Below are positions 16,246 to 26,425 of a stretch of 64,000 nucleotides of DNA, piece by piece. The stretch's first letter is position 1. Each line of letters starts with the position of its first letter. The DNA is from Telluribacter humicola (GTDB lineage: Bacteria; Bacteroidota; Bacteroidia; Cytophagales; Spirosomataceae). The stretch covers positions 248,001 to 312,000 of the forward strand of contig NZ_JAFIQT010000006.1 in NCBI RefSeq assembly GCF_017355935.1. The letters run 5' to 3'. The notes beneath the pieces were generated by a model. That model was given only the letters and a program-made list of their open reading frames with translations, was not told the origin of the DNA and did no database searches. The position numbers were made by a program, and so were the translations under genes.

Positions 16246-17223
16246 TTCCTGGCGTAGTTCGTCTACTAGTTCCCTGATCCGGTCCACTGATGGGGCCGGT
16301 TCGGGGAGTCTCAGACTTACAAAAGCTTTTACTTCCCACACTTCCAGCACATCCTTAATAGAAACTTCGGTGCTGGGTACACTACTGATGTCCGAACTCA
16401 GTAGCAATATCCCCTTTATCTTGACCTGATTGTACGCCCGCCGGTATAGGATCCCCTGGTTACGGAGGACAAATATGTAGTTGGTGCCGTCTTTGATATC
16501 GTACCAGTTTCTTACAAACGCACCCACCAGTAACGCTCCCGGAAACGTGAAGTCATCACCCGCTTCAAAAGCCCGGTAGTTGCCCGATGGCAGGTTAGGT
16601 AGCTGAAACGTCGGTAGCCGGTTCAGGAAAGTGCTATTCTGATAATTGTGTAGGTACTCAGACACCATACTACCCTTGACCCACTGGATAGACTGATGGG
16701 TAAGCTGATGGTCATCGTGCTTGCTGACTCCGTTATTGTTTCCTCCGTCGTATTGATTGTTGAATTGAGGAGGCTGAAAGCCAGACTTAGCCTGATATGG
16801 TGACTCCCGATGGAAAGTTGATGGATTGCCGGTGTGAACAGGTTTCAGAGCCACCTGACGGGACACCATACGTAGGGTAGGCCTAGGGCGCTGATACTTA
16901 TCAAGTATGGCTGACAAAGGCTGGGGGGCAGCCGGTTCGTTCATCAGCGGGGGAGGTGGCGGTGGTGTCTGATGAACAGAGTTTAAGGGAAGACCAAGTT
17001 CAGGTGTTTCCCTGATTTTCCGAAGATCATTCTTCAGAAGATTATCCACCGACACCCCAAACGCCAGCGCCATGTTCTTCAGGTTTGTCAGGTTGGGGTT
17101 AGCCCGCGCTTCTTCATAGGCACCTAGTAGCGAACGCTTAATTCCTATTTTACGGGCAAATTGCTCCTGGGTCAGACCATTCAGCCGGCGTAGGTATTTT
17201 ATGTTGTTGCTTACGATACTCAT
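16222..17223 (-). CDS. XRE-family regulator with degenerate S24-like C-terminal domain
   Basis: A 333-residue DNA-binding protein. Residues 5-65 form an XRE helix-turn-helix ('IKYLRRLNGLTQEQFARKIGIKRSLLGAYEEARANP'). A proline run (six Pro) and a long Gln/Asn/His-rich linker follow. From about residue 195 the fold resembles a LexA/S24 peptidase domain ('NLPSGNYRAFEAGDDFTFPGALLVGAFV', 'GILYRRAYN', 'GILLLSSDISSVPSTEV', 'VLEVWEVKAFV'). The catalytic Ser of GDSM is replaced (GDDF), and the usual Lys position carries Arg, so self-cleavage is unlikely. It is divergent from the aldehyde dehydrogenase (135 nt apart), a plausible target. Confidence 0.88.
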   Translation of the reverse strand: MSIVSNNIKYLRRLNGLTQEQFARKIGIKRSLLGAYEEARANPNLTNLKNMALAFGVSVDNLLKNDLRKIRETPELGLPLNSVHQTPPPPPPLMNEPAAPQPLSAILDKYQRPRPTLRMVSRQVALKPVHTGNPSTFHRESPYQAKSGFQPPQFNNQYDGGNNNGVSKHDDHQLTHQSIQWVKGSMVSEYLHNYQNSTFLNRLPTFQLPNLPSGNYRAFEAGDDFTFPGALLVGAFVRNWYDIKDGTNYIFVLRNQGILYRRAYNQVKIKGILLLSSDISSVPSTEVSIKDVLEVWEVKAFVSLRLPEPAPSVDRIRELVDELRQELDRNASF

Positions 17224-17358
17224 AGGTGTTGCTTGTTAAAGCAATATAAAGGATTTTGACAAAATATTTAGTAAAAGCTGATTTAAGCAAGCTATTACCT
17301 CATTTTTTATCGTAATTGTTACTTTTTACTCTGTATCTTAGAAAGTAAAAGATAAGCT

Positions 17359-18789
17359 ATGGATGTACCATTAGTAAAACAGGATATACAGCAGGAGGCC
17401 CACGAGCTGTTTGATAAACAAAGGCAGTATGTACACAAAATGGTGCAGACTACCGCCGCTGAGCGGATCGAGCGACTCAACCGGCTGTACCACTACCTGA
17501 TCAACCACCTGGAAGAGGCGCAGGAGGCTACTTACAAAGATTTTAAAAAGCCAGCGGCCGAAACCATGCTGGGCGAGATCTACGTCCTGACCAGTGAAAT
17601 CAAATATACCTGCAAGCACCTCCGCCGCTGGATGAAGCCTCAGAAGGTGGCTACTCCCATGGGAGCCATCGGTACCAGTAGCTATATACAGTACGAAGCG
17701 AAGGGCAACGCCCTGATCATCTCTCCCTGGAATTACCCCATTAATCTGGCTCTGAAGCCTCTTGTTTCTGCCATTGCCGCCGGTTGTGTGGCTATCATCA
17801 AACCTTCGGAGCTCGCTCCGCATTCATCGGCTTTTGTCCGTAAGGTAGTGAAAGCCGTATTTCCACCCGAAGAAGTAGCTGTCATAGAGGGAGGTGTAGA
17901 AGTATCGCAGACGTTACTGGCGCTGCCGTTCAACCATATCTTCTTTACGGGTAGCCCTCAGATCGGGAAAGTAGTGATGAAAGCGGCGGCGGAGCACCTG
18001 GCCTCAGTTACACTCGAGCTTGGAGGTAAATCCCCTACCATAGTGGACGAAACGGCCGATATAGCCGCTACAGCGCAGAAAATTGCCTGGGGTAAATTTC
18101 TTAACAATGGTCAGACCTGCATTGCTCCCGACTATGTGATGGTCCATTCTGAGGTGAAGCACCGATTTGTAGAGGAATTTAGGAAGGCGGTTACTTCAAT
18201 GTACAATGTAGACGGAAAAGCTACTGAAGACTCTGATAGCTACGCCCGCATTGTGAACGACCGTCACTTTCAGCGGTTGAAATTATACCTGGATGATGCT
18301 GTAAATAAGGGAGCTTCGGTAGAATTGGGTGGCAAAACCATAGCCAGAGATAACTTCATAGAACCTACCCTTATCACCGGTGTCAACGACTCCATGAAAC
18401 TAATGCAGGAGGAAATCTTCGGCCCGCTGCTGCCGGTGATAGAGTACCAGGACCTCAGGGAGGCAGTTAACTATATCAACGCGCACGAAAAGCCACTGGC
18501 GCTATATGTACACAGCAGGAGTGACCGGAACACTGACTATGTTCTCTCCAATACCAGCGCCGGTAATGCCCTGGTGAATGAGCTGCTATTTCAATTTGGC
18601 AACCATGAGATACCCTTCGGCGGAGTGAATAACAGTGGCATTGGCAAGTCGAATGGCTTCTTTGGCTTCCAGGAGTTCTCCAACGCCAAAGGTGTCATGA
18701 AGAGGAAGTTTGGTACTGCTAAGTTTCTTTACCCGCCCTACACGGACAAGATCCATAAACTGCTCAACTTTATGGTGAAGTACCTGTAA
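17359..18789 (+). CDS. Aldehyde dehydrogenase, class 3-like
   Basis: A 476-residue NAD(P)+-dependent aldehyde dehydrogenase. The motifs are 'ALIISPWNYPINLALKPLV', 'IIKPSELAP', 'IFFTGSPQIGK', general base E220 in TLELGGKSP, catalytic C254 in NNGQTCIAPDY, and 'EEIFGPLLPV'. The C-terminal segment 'EIPFGGVNNSGIGKSNGFFGFQEFSN' and the hydrophobic tail 'KLLNFMVKYL' are typical of class 3 enzymes that act on medium/long-chain aliphatic or aromatic aldehydes. It is monocistronic, closed by the 25-bp hairpin at 18808. It diverges from the XRE regulator. Confidence 0.94.
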   Translation: MDVPLVKQDIQQEAHELFDKQRQYVHKMVQTTAAERIERLNRLYHYLINHLEEAQEATYKDFKKPAAETMLGEIYVLTSEIKYTCKHLRRWMKPQKVATPMGAIGTSSYIQYEAKGNALIISPWNYPINLALKPLVSAIAAGCVAIIKPSELAPHSSAFVRKVVKAVFPPEEVAVIEGGVEVSQTLLALPFNHIFFTGSPQIGKVVMKAAAEHLASVTLELGGKSPTIVDETADIAATAQKIAWGKFLNNGQTCIAPDYVMVHSEVKHRFVEEFRKAVTSMYNVDGKATEDSDSYARIVNDRHFQRLKLYLDDAVNKGASVELGGKTIARDNFIEPTLITGVNDSMKLMQEEIFGPLLPVIEYQDLREAVNYINAHEKPLALYVHSRSDRNTDYVLSNTSAGNALVNELLFQFGNHEIPFGGVNNSGIGKSNGFFGFQEFSNAKGVMKRKFGTAKFLYPPYTDKIHKLLNFMVKYL

Positions 18790-18807
18790 GGTAGTTAAAT
18801 TGTAGGG

Positions 18808-18869
18808 AGACTTACTATAAAAGCAGCAGGAACCACTACGGTGATTCCTGCTGCTTTTATAGTAAGTCT
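18808..18869. terminator. Long bidirectional hairpin between ALDH and folD
   Basis: A perfect 25-bp inverted repeat (18808-18832 and 18845-18869) with a 12-nt loop lies between the convergent aldehyde dehydrogenase and folD genes. The stem includes an AT-rich outer half (AGACTTACTATAAAA) and a GC-rich inner half (GCAGCAGGAA), so each strand presents a GC stem followed by TTTTA. It can serve both operons. It ends 5 nt from the folD stop. Confidence 0.85.
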
Positions 18870-18874
18870 GAATG

Positions 18875-19756
18875 CTATTTGTAGATTTCCTTACGGGCAG
18901 CCATTAGGGTATTGGTAAGTAGGCCACAGATGGTCATGAGTCCTACACCACCCGGTACTGGTGTGATAAAGCTGGCTTTGGGAGCTACATTCTGGAAGTT
19001 GACGTCGCCTTTGATAGCAAATCCGCTCTTCTTGCTAGCGTCAGGTACCCGGCTAATCCCTACATCTATCACTACGGCACCTTCTTTCACGTACTCAGCC
19101 GTTACGAATTCAGGACGGCCCAAGGCTACGATGAGAATATCAGCCGACTTACAGATTTCTTTCAGATTCTGTGTTTTGCTATGGCAGATGGTGACGGTAC
19201 AGTTACCGGGGTAGGTATTGCGTTGCATCAGGATACTCATGGGCAAGCCTACGATCTGACTGCGACCAATCACGACACAGTGCTTACCAGCTGTTTCGAT
19301 ATCCGCCCGCTTTAGCATTTCGATGATTCCGAAAGGAGTAGCCGACAGGTAAGCCGGAAGCCCCTTGCACATACGACCTACGTTGATAGGGTGGAAGCCA
19401 TCTACATCCTTAGCCGGGTGTACCGCTTCCATGATGGTATTCTCAGTGATGTGCTTAGGCAGGGGAAGCTGCACAATAAAGCCATCTACGTCAGGATCAT
19501 TATTAAGCTGCTCTACGGCACCCAGTAGTTCAGCTTCGGTAACGTCTGAGTCAAAGCGTAGAAGGGTAGAGGTGAAGCCTATTTCTTCGCAGCTCCGGAT
19601 CTTGGAAGCTACGTAGGTTTCGCTGGCACCATCGTTCCCTACCAGTATAGCGGCCAGATGAGGCTTTTTCCCACCTTTGGAAGTCCAGTAATCAACTTCG
19701 GTTTTGATTTCGGCTTTAATCTGCGAGGAAATCAGTTTTCCGTCAAGGAGTTGCAT
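18875..19756 (-). CDS. folD: Bifunctional methylenetetrahydrofolate dehydrogenase/cyclohydrolase
   Basis: A 293-residue FolD, interconverting 5,10-methylene-THF, 5,10-methenyl-THF and 10-formyl-THF. The catalytic YxxxK pair is Y48/K52 in '[15 protein letters not shown]'. The conserved segments '[14 protein letters not shown]', '[17 protein letters not shown]', '[15 protein letters not shown]' (NADP-binding) and '[19 protein letters not shown]' are intact. Cytosolic. Last gene of the topA-cobB-AKR-folD run, 46 nt after the reductase, and closed by the long hairpin. Confidence 0.97.
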   Translation of the reverse strand: MQLLDGKLISSQIKAEIKTEVDYWTSKGGKKPHLAAILVGNDGASETYVASKIRSCEEIGFTSTLLRFDSDVTEAELLGAVEQLNNDPDVDGFIVQLPLPKHITENTIMEAVHPAKDVDGFHPINVGRMCKGLPAYLSATPFGIIEMLKRADIETAGKHCVVIGRSQIVGLPMSILMQRNTYPGNCTVTICHSKTQNLKEICKSADILIVALGRPEFVTAEYVKEGAVVIDVGISRVPDASKKSGFAIKGDVNFQNVAPKASFITPVPGGVGLMTICGLLTNTLMAARKEIYK

Positions 19757-19802
19757 GCGATTTGTTAAATAAGAGGTAGTTTGGTTTAATAAGGATCGGG
19801 TA

Positions 19803-20618
19803 CTATAAGTAGGTCATTGGATCATCAGCCACACGTGTACCATCGTGCAGTTGATCCAGGGAGTCCATCTCCATGGGAGAGAGCTGAAAGTCCCATACAT
19901 CAAAGTTGGCCTTGATACGATCCGGATTCACCGACTTAGGTATCGTAACCACGTTGTGCTGCATGGACCAGCGAATCAAGACCTGGTAAGTAGACTTCCG
20001 GTGCTTTTCGGCAATGTCAACCAGTACCGGATGTTGGGCCTTTTCACCACGTACCAGCGGAGCGTAACCTTCGGGTTGGATCTTGTGATCGATGCAGAAG
20101 TTAACTACGTTGGGCAGGTACAGGAAGGGACTAAACTCAAACTGATTGACCGCCGGTATAACATTGGCATACTCAAACAGCTCCTTGAGATGGGGCTCGT
20201 AGTAGTTGGATACACCGATGGCCTTCACCCGTTTTTCTTCGTATAGCTGTTCCAGCGCCTGCCAGGTTTCTTTTAACCCTGTACGCACCGGCCAGTGGAT
20301 CAGGTACAGGTCGATATAATCTGTCTGAAGCCTTTTCAGGCTCTTGTCATAAGCACGTAAGGTTTGGACGTAGCCCTGCTCGTCACGCCACACTTTGGAG
20401 GTAATGAATACTTTCTCCCGGGCGAGTCCGCTGTCTTTGAATCCCTGACCTACTTCTTCCTCGTTCTGATAAATACTGGCGGTGTCCAGCAACCGGTACC
20501 CTAATTCCAAAGCATGGGATACAGCATTTCGGACCTCATTCTTTTCACCGGGAGCATAGATGCCAAGCCCTAACAGGGGCATCTTAACACCGTTATTTAA
20601 TAGAACGTTGGTTTTCAT
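19803..20618 (-). CDS. Aldo/keto reductase
   Basis: A 271-residue NADPH-dependent reductase of the (beta/alpha)8 aldo-keto reductase superfamily. The catalytic tetrad is D45, Y50, K75 and H108 ('[15 protein letters not shown]', 'FITSKVW', 'YLIHWP'). The cofactor-binding end has '[20 protein letters not shown]'. It resembles the 2,5-diketo-gluconate reductase (AKR5-like) group, but the natural substrate is not predictable. Spacing is 29 nt after the sirtuin gene and 46 nt before folD. Confidence 0.93.
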   Translation of the reverse strand: MKTNVLLNNGVKMPLLGLGIYAPGEKNEVRNAVSHALELGYRLLDTASIYQNEEEVGQGFKDSGLAREKVFITSKVWRDEQGYVQTLRAYDKSLKRLQTDYIDLYLIHWPVRTGLKETWQALEQLYEEKRVKAIGVSNYYEPHLKELFEYANVIPAVNQFEFSPFLYLPNVVNFCIDHKIQPEGYAPLVRGEKAQHPVLVDIAEKHRKSTYQVLIRWSMQHNVVTIPKSVNPDRIKANFDVWDFQLSPMEMDSLDQLHDGTRVADDPMTYL

Positions 20619-20647
20619 AGTAGTTCAGTTAGTTGAAATATAGGCAG

Positions 20648-21349
20648 TTATTGAAGAAGGTAGTCTTTGAGTCGGGCAGCGCCGACTGTAGCCTTCTCCT
20701 GAATAAAAGTTATATTAGATCGTAGGGAAACCTCCGGCATAGACGGGTCAATAATATAGATGGGAGCACCACCACGTACGTAGTAGATTAACCCGGCGGC
20801 TGGATAGACGGCCAGAGAAGTACCTATTACGACAAAGATATCCGCCTGCTCCGCAATCTCCACCGCAGTTTTCATCATAGGTACTTCTTCACCGAACCAC
20901 ACGATATGCGGACGAAGCTGACTACCTAATTCGCACAAGTCATCTTGATTTAGCTCCGTTCCTTCCAGCGTATATACCAGCTCCGGATTCTTAGTACTTC
21001 TTACTTTAAATAGTTCGCCATGCAGGTGAATTACCTTCGATGAACCAGCCCTTTCGTGCAGATCATCCACGTTCTGCGTAATGATGGTTACGTCAAAATG
21101 GTCTTCCAGTTCGGCCAGTATGCGGTGGGCGGCATTGGGCTCGGCGGTGCGGGCCTGTTGGCGGCGCTGGTTGTAGAACTCGAGTACCAGCGCCGGGTTT
21201 CGTTGCCAGGCTTCGGGGGTAGCTACATCTTCAACCCGGTGGTTTTCCCACAGTCCGCCACTGTCGCGGAATGTTTTGATGCCGCTTTCGGCACTGATCC
21301 CGGCTCCTGACAAGACCACCAGCTTCTTATTCGCTTCCCCCGTAGCCAT
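20648..21349 (-). CDS. cobB: NAD-dependent protein deacylase (Sir2, class III)
   Basis: A 233-residue sirtuin that removes acyl groups from lysine using NAD+. The NAD site is 'VVLSGAGISAESGIKTFRDSGG'. 'TQNVDDLHERAG' and catalytic H110 in 'HLHGELFKV' are present. Y59 and R62 (FYNQRRQQ) are the Tyr/Arg pair that marks class III enzymes preferring succinyl- and malonyl-lysine. The four zinc Cys expected between HGELFKV and 'LRPHIVWFGEEVP' are missing; only one Cys is present there, so the zinc ribbon is degenerate. It begins 6 nt after the topA stop, suggesting tight coupling. Confidence 0.93.
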   Translation of the reverse strand: MATGEANKKLVVLSGAGISAESGIKTFRDSGGLWENHRVEDVATPEAWQRNPALVLEFYNQRRQQARTAEPNAAHRILAELEDHFDVTIITQNVDDLHERAGSSKVIHLHGELFKVRSTKNPELVYTLEGTELNQDDLCELGSQLRPHIVWFGEEVPMMKTAVEIAEQADIFVVIGTSLAVYPAAGLIYYVRGGAPIYIIDPSMPEVSLRSNITFIQEKATVGAARLKDYLLQ

Positions 21350-21355
21350 AGTTAA

Positions 21356-23725
21356 TTAATCCTTTTTGGTCTTCTTAGTAGCTGTTTTACCTGCGGCTGT
21401 TTTACGACCTCCCTTGGCTTTGGCGGCAGCGGGTTTTTCTTCAGTACCTTCGGCCAGCTTCAGCACATCCTCATAGGTGAGGGAGGCCGGTTCGGTACCA
21501 CGGGGTATTTTTATATTACGCTTACCGAAGGCTATGTAGGGTCCGTACTTGCCGTTCAGTACCTTGGCATTTGGATTTTCGTCGTACTCACGAATGATCC
21601 GGTTGCTTTCCTGTTTACGCTTCTCCTGGATAATCTCAATAAGTCGCTCTTCGGTCACGGCCATGGGATCATCCGTAGGCGCGAGGGAGAAGAACTTGTC
21701 GTCGTGTTTGACGTAGGGACCGTACTTACCGATGTTGACCACCATTCCCTTGTCTTCGTAGAAACCTACCTCACGGGGTAGTTTAAAGAGTTCAAGGGCT
21801 TCATCCAGCGTAATGGTTTCCATGAGCTGGCCTTTCTGAAGGCTGGCAAACTTGGGTTTTTCTTCGTCCTCCACATCTCCGATCTGAACGTACGGACCGT
21901 ATTTGCCTACCCGGACTGATATTTTCTTGCCGGAGTTAGGATCTTCACCCAGCTCGCGGGTGGTCAGGCTCCGGTCTATTTTTTCACCTTCGGCTTCGGC
22001 TACTTTTTTATGAAAGCCTTTGTAGAAGTTATCGATCATCCCCTGCCAGGGTACTTTCCCTTCGGCAATATTATCGAAGTCTTTCTCTACGTTGGCCGTG
22101 AACGAAAAGTCAACAATATCCTGGAAATGATTTACGAGAAAGTCATTCACGATCATACCCGTACTGGTCGGGAATAGCTTGGCTTTCTCGGTACCGTAGG
22201 TTTCTTTACTGACCTTCGCCTTGATCTCATTATCTTTCAGCGTAAGCTCCTTGAATTCCCGCTCCTGTCCGGGGCGGTCTTCCTTCACCACGTAGCCACG
22301 GCGCAAAATGGTAGAGATGGTAGGTGCATAGGTAGAGGGACGTCCAATACCCATTTCTTCCAGCTTCTTTACCAGACTTGCTTCAGTATAGCGGGGTGGG
22401 TTACGGCTGTAACGCTCGGTGGCTTTCATATCCGAGAGGTTGAGCTGTTGTCCTATATTAAGGGGCGGCAGCATCCCTTTTTGCTCTTCATCCGAATCAT
22501 CATCACTGGATTCCATATATACGGTCAGAAATCCTTCAAACCGGATCACTTCACCCTGCGCTACCAGTTCTTCTTTGGTAGTAGATATACCAATGGTTGC
22601 GGTAGTACGCTCAAGCTGGGCATCGGCCATCTGAGAGGCAATGGCCCGTTTCCAGATTAGTTCATAGAGTCGCTGCTCGTTACGATCCTTACTGGCTACC
22701 AGCGTAGAGAAATCAGTCGGGCGAATGGCTTCGTGCGCTTCCTGCGCTGATTCGGACTTAGTCTTGAAAGTACGTCTGTGATGAAAGTCCTGGCCGTATT
22801 CGTTAATAATCTGGTCCTTAGCTTTGCCCATGGCCTCCTCTGACAAGTTGGTCGAGTCGGTACGCATGTACGATATCTTACCGGCTTCGTAGAGTTTCTG
22901 AGCGATGGTCATGGTCTGAGACACCGAGAAACTCAGCTTGCGGGATGCTTCCTGCTGTAAAGTAGAAGTAGTAAATGGGGGCGCGGGAGATTTCTTGGCG
23001 GGTTTGGTTTCAAGATTTTTAATAGAGAACTCGGCCTGAACACACTTCTCCAGAAAGGCATACGCATCAGCCTCTTTTTCAAAATTTTTGGCCAGTTCGG
23101 CATTAAGTACCTTGCCATTTCCTAAATCAAAACGGGCCGTAACCTTATAGCTGCTCTTCGACTGGAAAGCATCAATCTCACGCTCACGATCCACTATAAC
23201 CCGAACCGCTACGGATTGTACCCGACCGGCTGACAGGGATGACTTACCGATACGAATCTTCTTCCACAGTACCGGCGAAAGCTCATAGCCTACCAGGCGG
23301 TCCAGAATACGGCGCGCCTGCTGGGCATTTACCAGATCAAGATCTATACTTCGGGGGCGTTGAATGGCATTCTGAAGCGCTGACTTAGTGATTTCCCGGA
23401 ACACGATCCGTTTTGTATCGTCCGGCAGCCCCAGAGCTTCTTTGAGGTGCCAGGATATCGCTTCTCCTTCGCGGTCGTCGTCCGTCGCCAGCCATACTAC
23501 TTCGGCTTCCTTGGCTAATTTTTTTAACTCATTTATTACTTTAACCTTATCAGTTGATATTTCATAAACAGGTTTAAAGCCATTCTCAACATCTACACCC
23601 ATATCATGCTCAGGTAGGTCCCGAACGTGCCCAAAGCTAGATTTTACGGTAAAATCCTTTCCTAAATAGGACTCTATTGTCTTGGCCTTCGCCGGTGATT
23701 CTACGATCACCAGATTCTTTGACAT
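21356..23725 (-). CDS. topA: DNA topoisomerase I
   Basis: A 789-residue type IA topoisomerase that relaxes negative supercoils. The Toprim domain is N-terminal ('LVIVESPAKAKTIESYLG', 'VWLATDDDREGEAISWHL'). The catalytic Tyr is in 'ISYMRTDSTNLS', and 'GIGRPSTYAPTISTILRRGYV' is conserved. Instead of C4 zinc fingers, the C-terminal third has Toprim-C repeats, each with G(K/R)YGPY ('VGKYGPYVQIGDV', 'IGKYGPYVKHDDKFF', 'NGKYGPYIAFGK'). It ends in a Lys/Ala-rich basic tail. First gene of the run with cobB, AKR and folD, with an exact TAnnTTTG box about 40 nt upstream. Confidence 0.97.
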   Translation of the reverse strand: MSKNLVIVESPAKAKTIESYLGKDFTVKSSFGHVRDLPEHDMGVDVENGFKPVYEISTDKVKVINELKKLAKEAEVVWLATDDDREGEAISWHLKEALGLPDDTKRIVFREITKSALQNAIQRPRSIDLDLVNAQQARRILDRLVGYELSPVLWKKIRIGKSSLSAGRVQSVAVRVIVDREREIDAFQSKSSYKVTARFDLGNGKVLNAELAKNFEKEADAYAFLEKCVQAEFSIKNLETKPAKKSPAPPFTTSTLQQEASRKLSFSVSQTMTIAQKLYEAGKISYMRTDSTNLSEEAMGKAKDQIINEYGQDFHHRRTFKTKSESAQEAHEAIRPTDFSTLVASKDRNEQRLYELIWKRAIASQMADAQLERTTATIGISTTKEELVAQGEVIRFEGFLTVYMESSDDDSDEEQKGMLPPLNIGQQLNLSDMKATERYSRNPPRYTEASLVKKLEEMGIGRPSTYAPTISTILRRGYVVKEDRPGQEREFKELTLKDNEIKAKVSKETYGTEKAKLFPTSTGMIVNDFLVNHFQDIVDFSFTANVEKDFDNIAEGKVPWQGMIDNFYKGFHKKVAEAEGEKIDRSLTTRELGEDPNSGKKISVRVGKYGPYVQIGDVEDEEKPKFASLQKGQLMETITLDEALELFKLPREVGFYEDKGMVVNIGKYGPYVKHDDKFFSLAPTDDPMAVTEERLIEIIQEKRKQESNRIIREYDENPNAKVLNGKYGPYIAFGKRNIKIPRGTEPASLTYEDVLKLAEGTEEKPAAAKAKGGRKTAAGKTATKKTKKD

Positions 23726-23762
23726 AGTAACTTTATTTAATGGTATTGCCGCTAAGATGGCT

Positions 23763-23770
23763 CAAATATA
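23763..23770 (-). promoter_or_regulatory. Candidate -7 promoter box for topA operon
   Basis: The minus strand reads TATATTTG, an exact TAnnTTTG match, 38 nt upstream of the topA ATG, giving a leader near 30 nt. No clear TTTG element is seen 18-22 nt further upstream. Confidence 0.5.
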
Positions 23771-24035
23771 GATCAGAAACTAACATAATTGTAAACAGCC
23801 TCTCCAAATGGATTGTTACATTCTTTCTGAGAGTGTAAAATTTTGTAATGGTTCTGAGAGCTATTTTTAATTCTTGTCCGCTGATAGTAAATACTATTGT
23901 AATTAGAAGAAAATAGAAAATAATCAAGATAAAGCGGATAAAAATCTAGCAAAAAAGAATCGCGAAGCCGGTAACCTACGGGGAATTTTGTAATTTTAGG
24001 CGTCTTTTAAATTAAAGTAATCTTTCACAATAATT
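23771..24035. other. Divergent topA/acnA intergenic region
   Basis: The gap between the two divergent genes (310 nt in all) is AT-rich. Apart from the topA -7 box, a near-match GAATTTTG at 23983-23990 precedes acnA. A 64-codon open frame on the minus strand has no recognisable character and I do not call it. No RNA gene or repeat is seen. Confidence 0.4.
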
Positions 24036-26309
24036 ATGGCATTTGACATAGACATGATCAAGGGCGTGTACGCCCGTATGGGGGAACGCATCGAGTCTGC
24101 CCGTAACGTGGTAGGTCGTCCCTTAACACTGGTTGAAAAAATTCTATACTCGCACCTTTGGGAAGGAAACGCGGCTCAGGCGTATGAGCGCGGTAAATCA
24201 TACGTTGACTTTGCACCCGACCGAGTAGCTATGCAGGATGCTACCGCTCAGATGGCGCTTTTACAGTTTATGCAGGCCGGTCGCCCTCAGGTAGCTGTTC
24301 CTTCAACAGTACACTGTGACCACCTGATCCTGGCTGAAAACGGAGCAGAGCAGGATCTCCAAAGTGCCAATAACAAAAACCGTGAAGTGTATGACTTCCT
24401 GGCCTCCGTATCTAACAAATATGGTATAGGCTTCTGGAAGCCGGGTGCTGGTATTATTCACCAGGTAGTACTTGAAAACTATGCCTTTCCTGGTGGTATG
24501 ATGATAGGTACTGACTCCCACACGCCCAATGCAGGTGGTCTGGGTATGGTAGCGATCGGGGTAGGTGGTGCTGACGCCAGCGACGTAATGTCTGGTCTGG
24601 CGTGGGAGCTCAAAATGCCTCGCCTGATCGGAGTCAAACTGACTGGTAAGTTAAGTGGCTGGACGGCTGCCAAGGACATTATTCTTTGGGTGGCGGGGCA
24701 GCTTACTGTAAAAGGGGGGACCGGATATATCATTGAATACTTTGGTCCCGGAGCCGAAAGCCTGTCATGTACTGGTAAGTCTACCATTTGTAACATGGGT
24801 GCCGAAGTAGGTGCAACTACCTCTATCTTTGGTTTTGATGACAAGATGGCTTCCTATCTGCAGGCCACTGAAAGAGGAGATATTGCAGAAGCAGCCTCAG
24901 CGGTGCGTCAGCACCTGCGTTCAGACGAAGAGGTATACGCCAATCCTGCGGCTTACTACGATCAGGTACTTGAACTGGATCTTTCGACGCTTGAGCCTTA
25001 CATCAACGGACCTTTTACTCCGGATCTGGCCTGGCCTTTGTCTAAATTTGCTCAGGCAGTTAAGGAAAATGAGTGGCCGGAGCGCCTGGAAGTAGGGCTG
25101 ATCGGATCATGTACCAACTCTTCGTACGAAGATATGACCCGCTCGGCTTCCGTAGCCGCTCAGGCCGCAACCAAAAACCTTAAAACTCGAGCTGAATTTA
25201 CAATCACACCTGGTTCGGAACTGGTGCGGTATACTGCCGAGCGTGACGGAATCCTGAATACTTTTGAGAATATAGGTGGAGTAGTACTGGCAAATGCCTG
25301 TGGCCCATGTATTGGTCAGTGGGCTCGTCACATGGATGACCCATCGCGTAAAAATTCCATCATTACGTCTTTCAATCGCAACTTTGCCAAGCGTAATGAT
25401 GGTAATGCCAGTACGCATGCTTTTGTGGCTTCTCCCGAAATAGTAACAGCCTTTGCCATTGCCGGCGACCTGACTTTTAACCCTATTACTGATACGCTGA
25501 CCAACGAAAATGGTGAGCAGGTAATGCTGGATGAGCCTCAGGGTATTGAATTGCCGGTACGTGGGTTTGCCGTTGAAGATGCTGGCTACCTGGCCCCCGC
25601 CGAAGATGGAAGCCAGGTACAGGTACTGGTAAGCCCTACTTCAGATCGTCTGCAGCTGCTTGATCCTTTCAAAGAGTGGGAAGGTACTGACATTACCGGA
25701 CTAAAGCTGCTGATCAAAGCAAAAGGCAAGTGTACTACGGACCATATCTCAATGGCTGGTCCCTGGCTGAAGTACCGTGGACACCTGGATAATATTTCCA
25801 ATAACCTGCTGATTGGTGCTATCAACGCATTCAATGATAAGTCCAATAGCGTGAAGAACCTGCTTACCAATGAGTATGGTGAAGTACCTGCTACGCAGCG
25901 TGTTTACAAAGCTGCCGGTATCGGTACTATCGTGGTAGGTGATGAAAACTACGGTGAAGGTTCATCCCGTGAGCACGCCGCTATGGAACCTCGTCACTTA
26001 GGTGTTCGTGCGATCCTGGTGAAGTCTTTTGCCCGTATCCACGAAACCAACCTAAAGAAGCAAGGTATGCTGGCTCTGACTTTCGCTAATCCTAACGATT
26101 ACGACAAGATCCATGAGGACGATACCATTGATATCGTAGGTCTGCAGAACTTCGCTCCTAACCAGCCGCTGGCCGTGGTACTACACCACGCGAATGGTTC
26201 GACGGACGAGATTCAGGTAAACCATACTTATAATCAGCAGCAAATTGAGTGGTTCAAGGCTGGTTCAGCGCTGAACATCATTCGTAAGCAGGTAGAAGCT
26301 GGTAAGTAA
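24036..26309 (+). CDS. Aconitate hydratase
   Basis: A 757-residue 4Fe-4S enzyme converting citrate to isocitrate via cis-aconitate in the citric acid cycle. The length and motifs match the mitochondrial-type (AcnA/ACO2-like) branch. The cluster ligands are C359 ('[12 protein letters not shown]') and C422/C425 ('[10 protein letters not shown]'). The active site has '[14 protein letters not shown]' and the swivel domain '[19 protein letters not shown]'. Monocistronic, with its own terminator. Confidence 0.96.
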   Translation: MAFDIDMIKGVYARMGERIESARNVVGRPLTLVEKILYSHLWEGNAAQAYERGKSYVDFAPDRVAMQDATAQMALLQFMQAGRPQVAVPSTVHCDHLILAENGAEQDLQSANNKNREVYDFLASVSNKYGIGFWKPGAGIIHQVVLENYAFPGGMMIGTDSHTPNAGGLGMVAIGVGGADASDVMSGLAWELKMPRLIGVKLTGKLSGWTAAKDIILWVAGQLTVKGGTGYIIEYFGPGAESLSCTGKSTICNMGAEVGATTSIFGFDDKMASYLQATERGDIAEAASAVRQHLRSDEEVYANPAAYYDQVLELDLSTLEPYINGPFTPDLAWPLSKFAQAVKENEWPERLEVGLIGSCTNSSYEDMTRSASVAAQAATKNLKTRAEFTITPGSELVRYTAERDGILNTFENIGGVVLANACGPCIGQWARHMDDPSRKNSIITSFNRNFAKRNDGNASTHAFVASPEIVTAFAIAGDLTFNPITDTLTNENGEQVMLDEPQGIELPVRGFAVEDAGYLAPAEDGSQVQVLVSPTSDRLQLLDPFKEWEGTDITGLKLLIKAKGKCTTDHISMAGPWLKYRGHLDNISNNLLIGAINAFNDKSNSVKNLLTNEYGEVPATQRVYKAAGIGTIVVGDENYGEGSSREHAAMEPRHLGVRAILVKSFARIHETNLKKQGMLALTFANPNDYDKIHEDDTIDIVGLQNFAPNQPLAVVLHHANGSTDEIQVNHTYNQQQIEWFKAGSALNIIRKQVEAGK

Positions 26310-26363
26310 GCTAATTGATAGAGAGGTATTTGCGTGCCTGTTATTAAATAGCCAGATCAATAA

Positions 26364-26402
26364 AAGAGCGGCAGCCCGTATAGGCTGCCGCTCTTCTTTT
26401 TT
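26364..26402. terminator. Bidirectional terminator between aconitase and 26426 gene
   Basis: A 13-bp perfect stem AAGAGCGGCAGCC/GGCTGCCGCTCTT (26364-26376 and 26383-26395) with a 6-nt loop, then CTTTTTT on the plus strand and TTTTATT on the minus strand. It serves both convergent genes. Confidence 0.92.
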
Positions 26403-26425
26403 ACTTAGTTGTTAAAGTTTCAGCA

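Noticed and set aside
23733-23927. 64-codon minus-strand frame before topA
   Set aside because: It overlaps the -7 box of topA and lacks any coding pattern.
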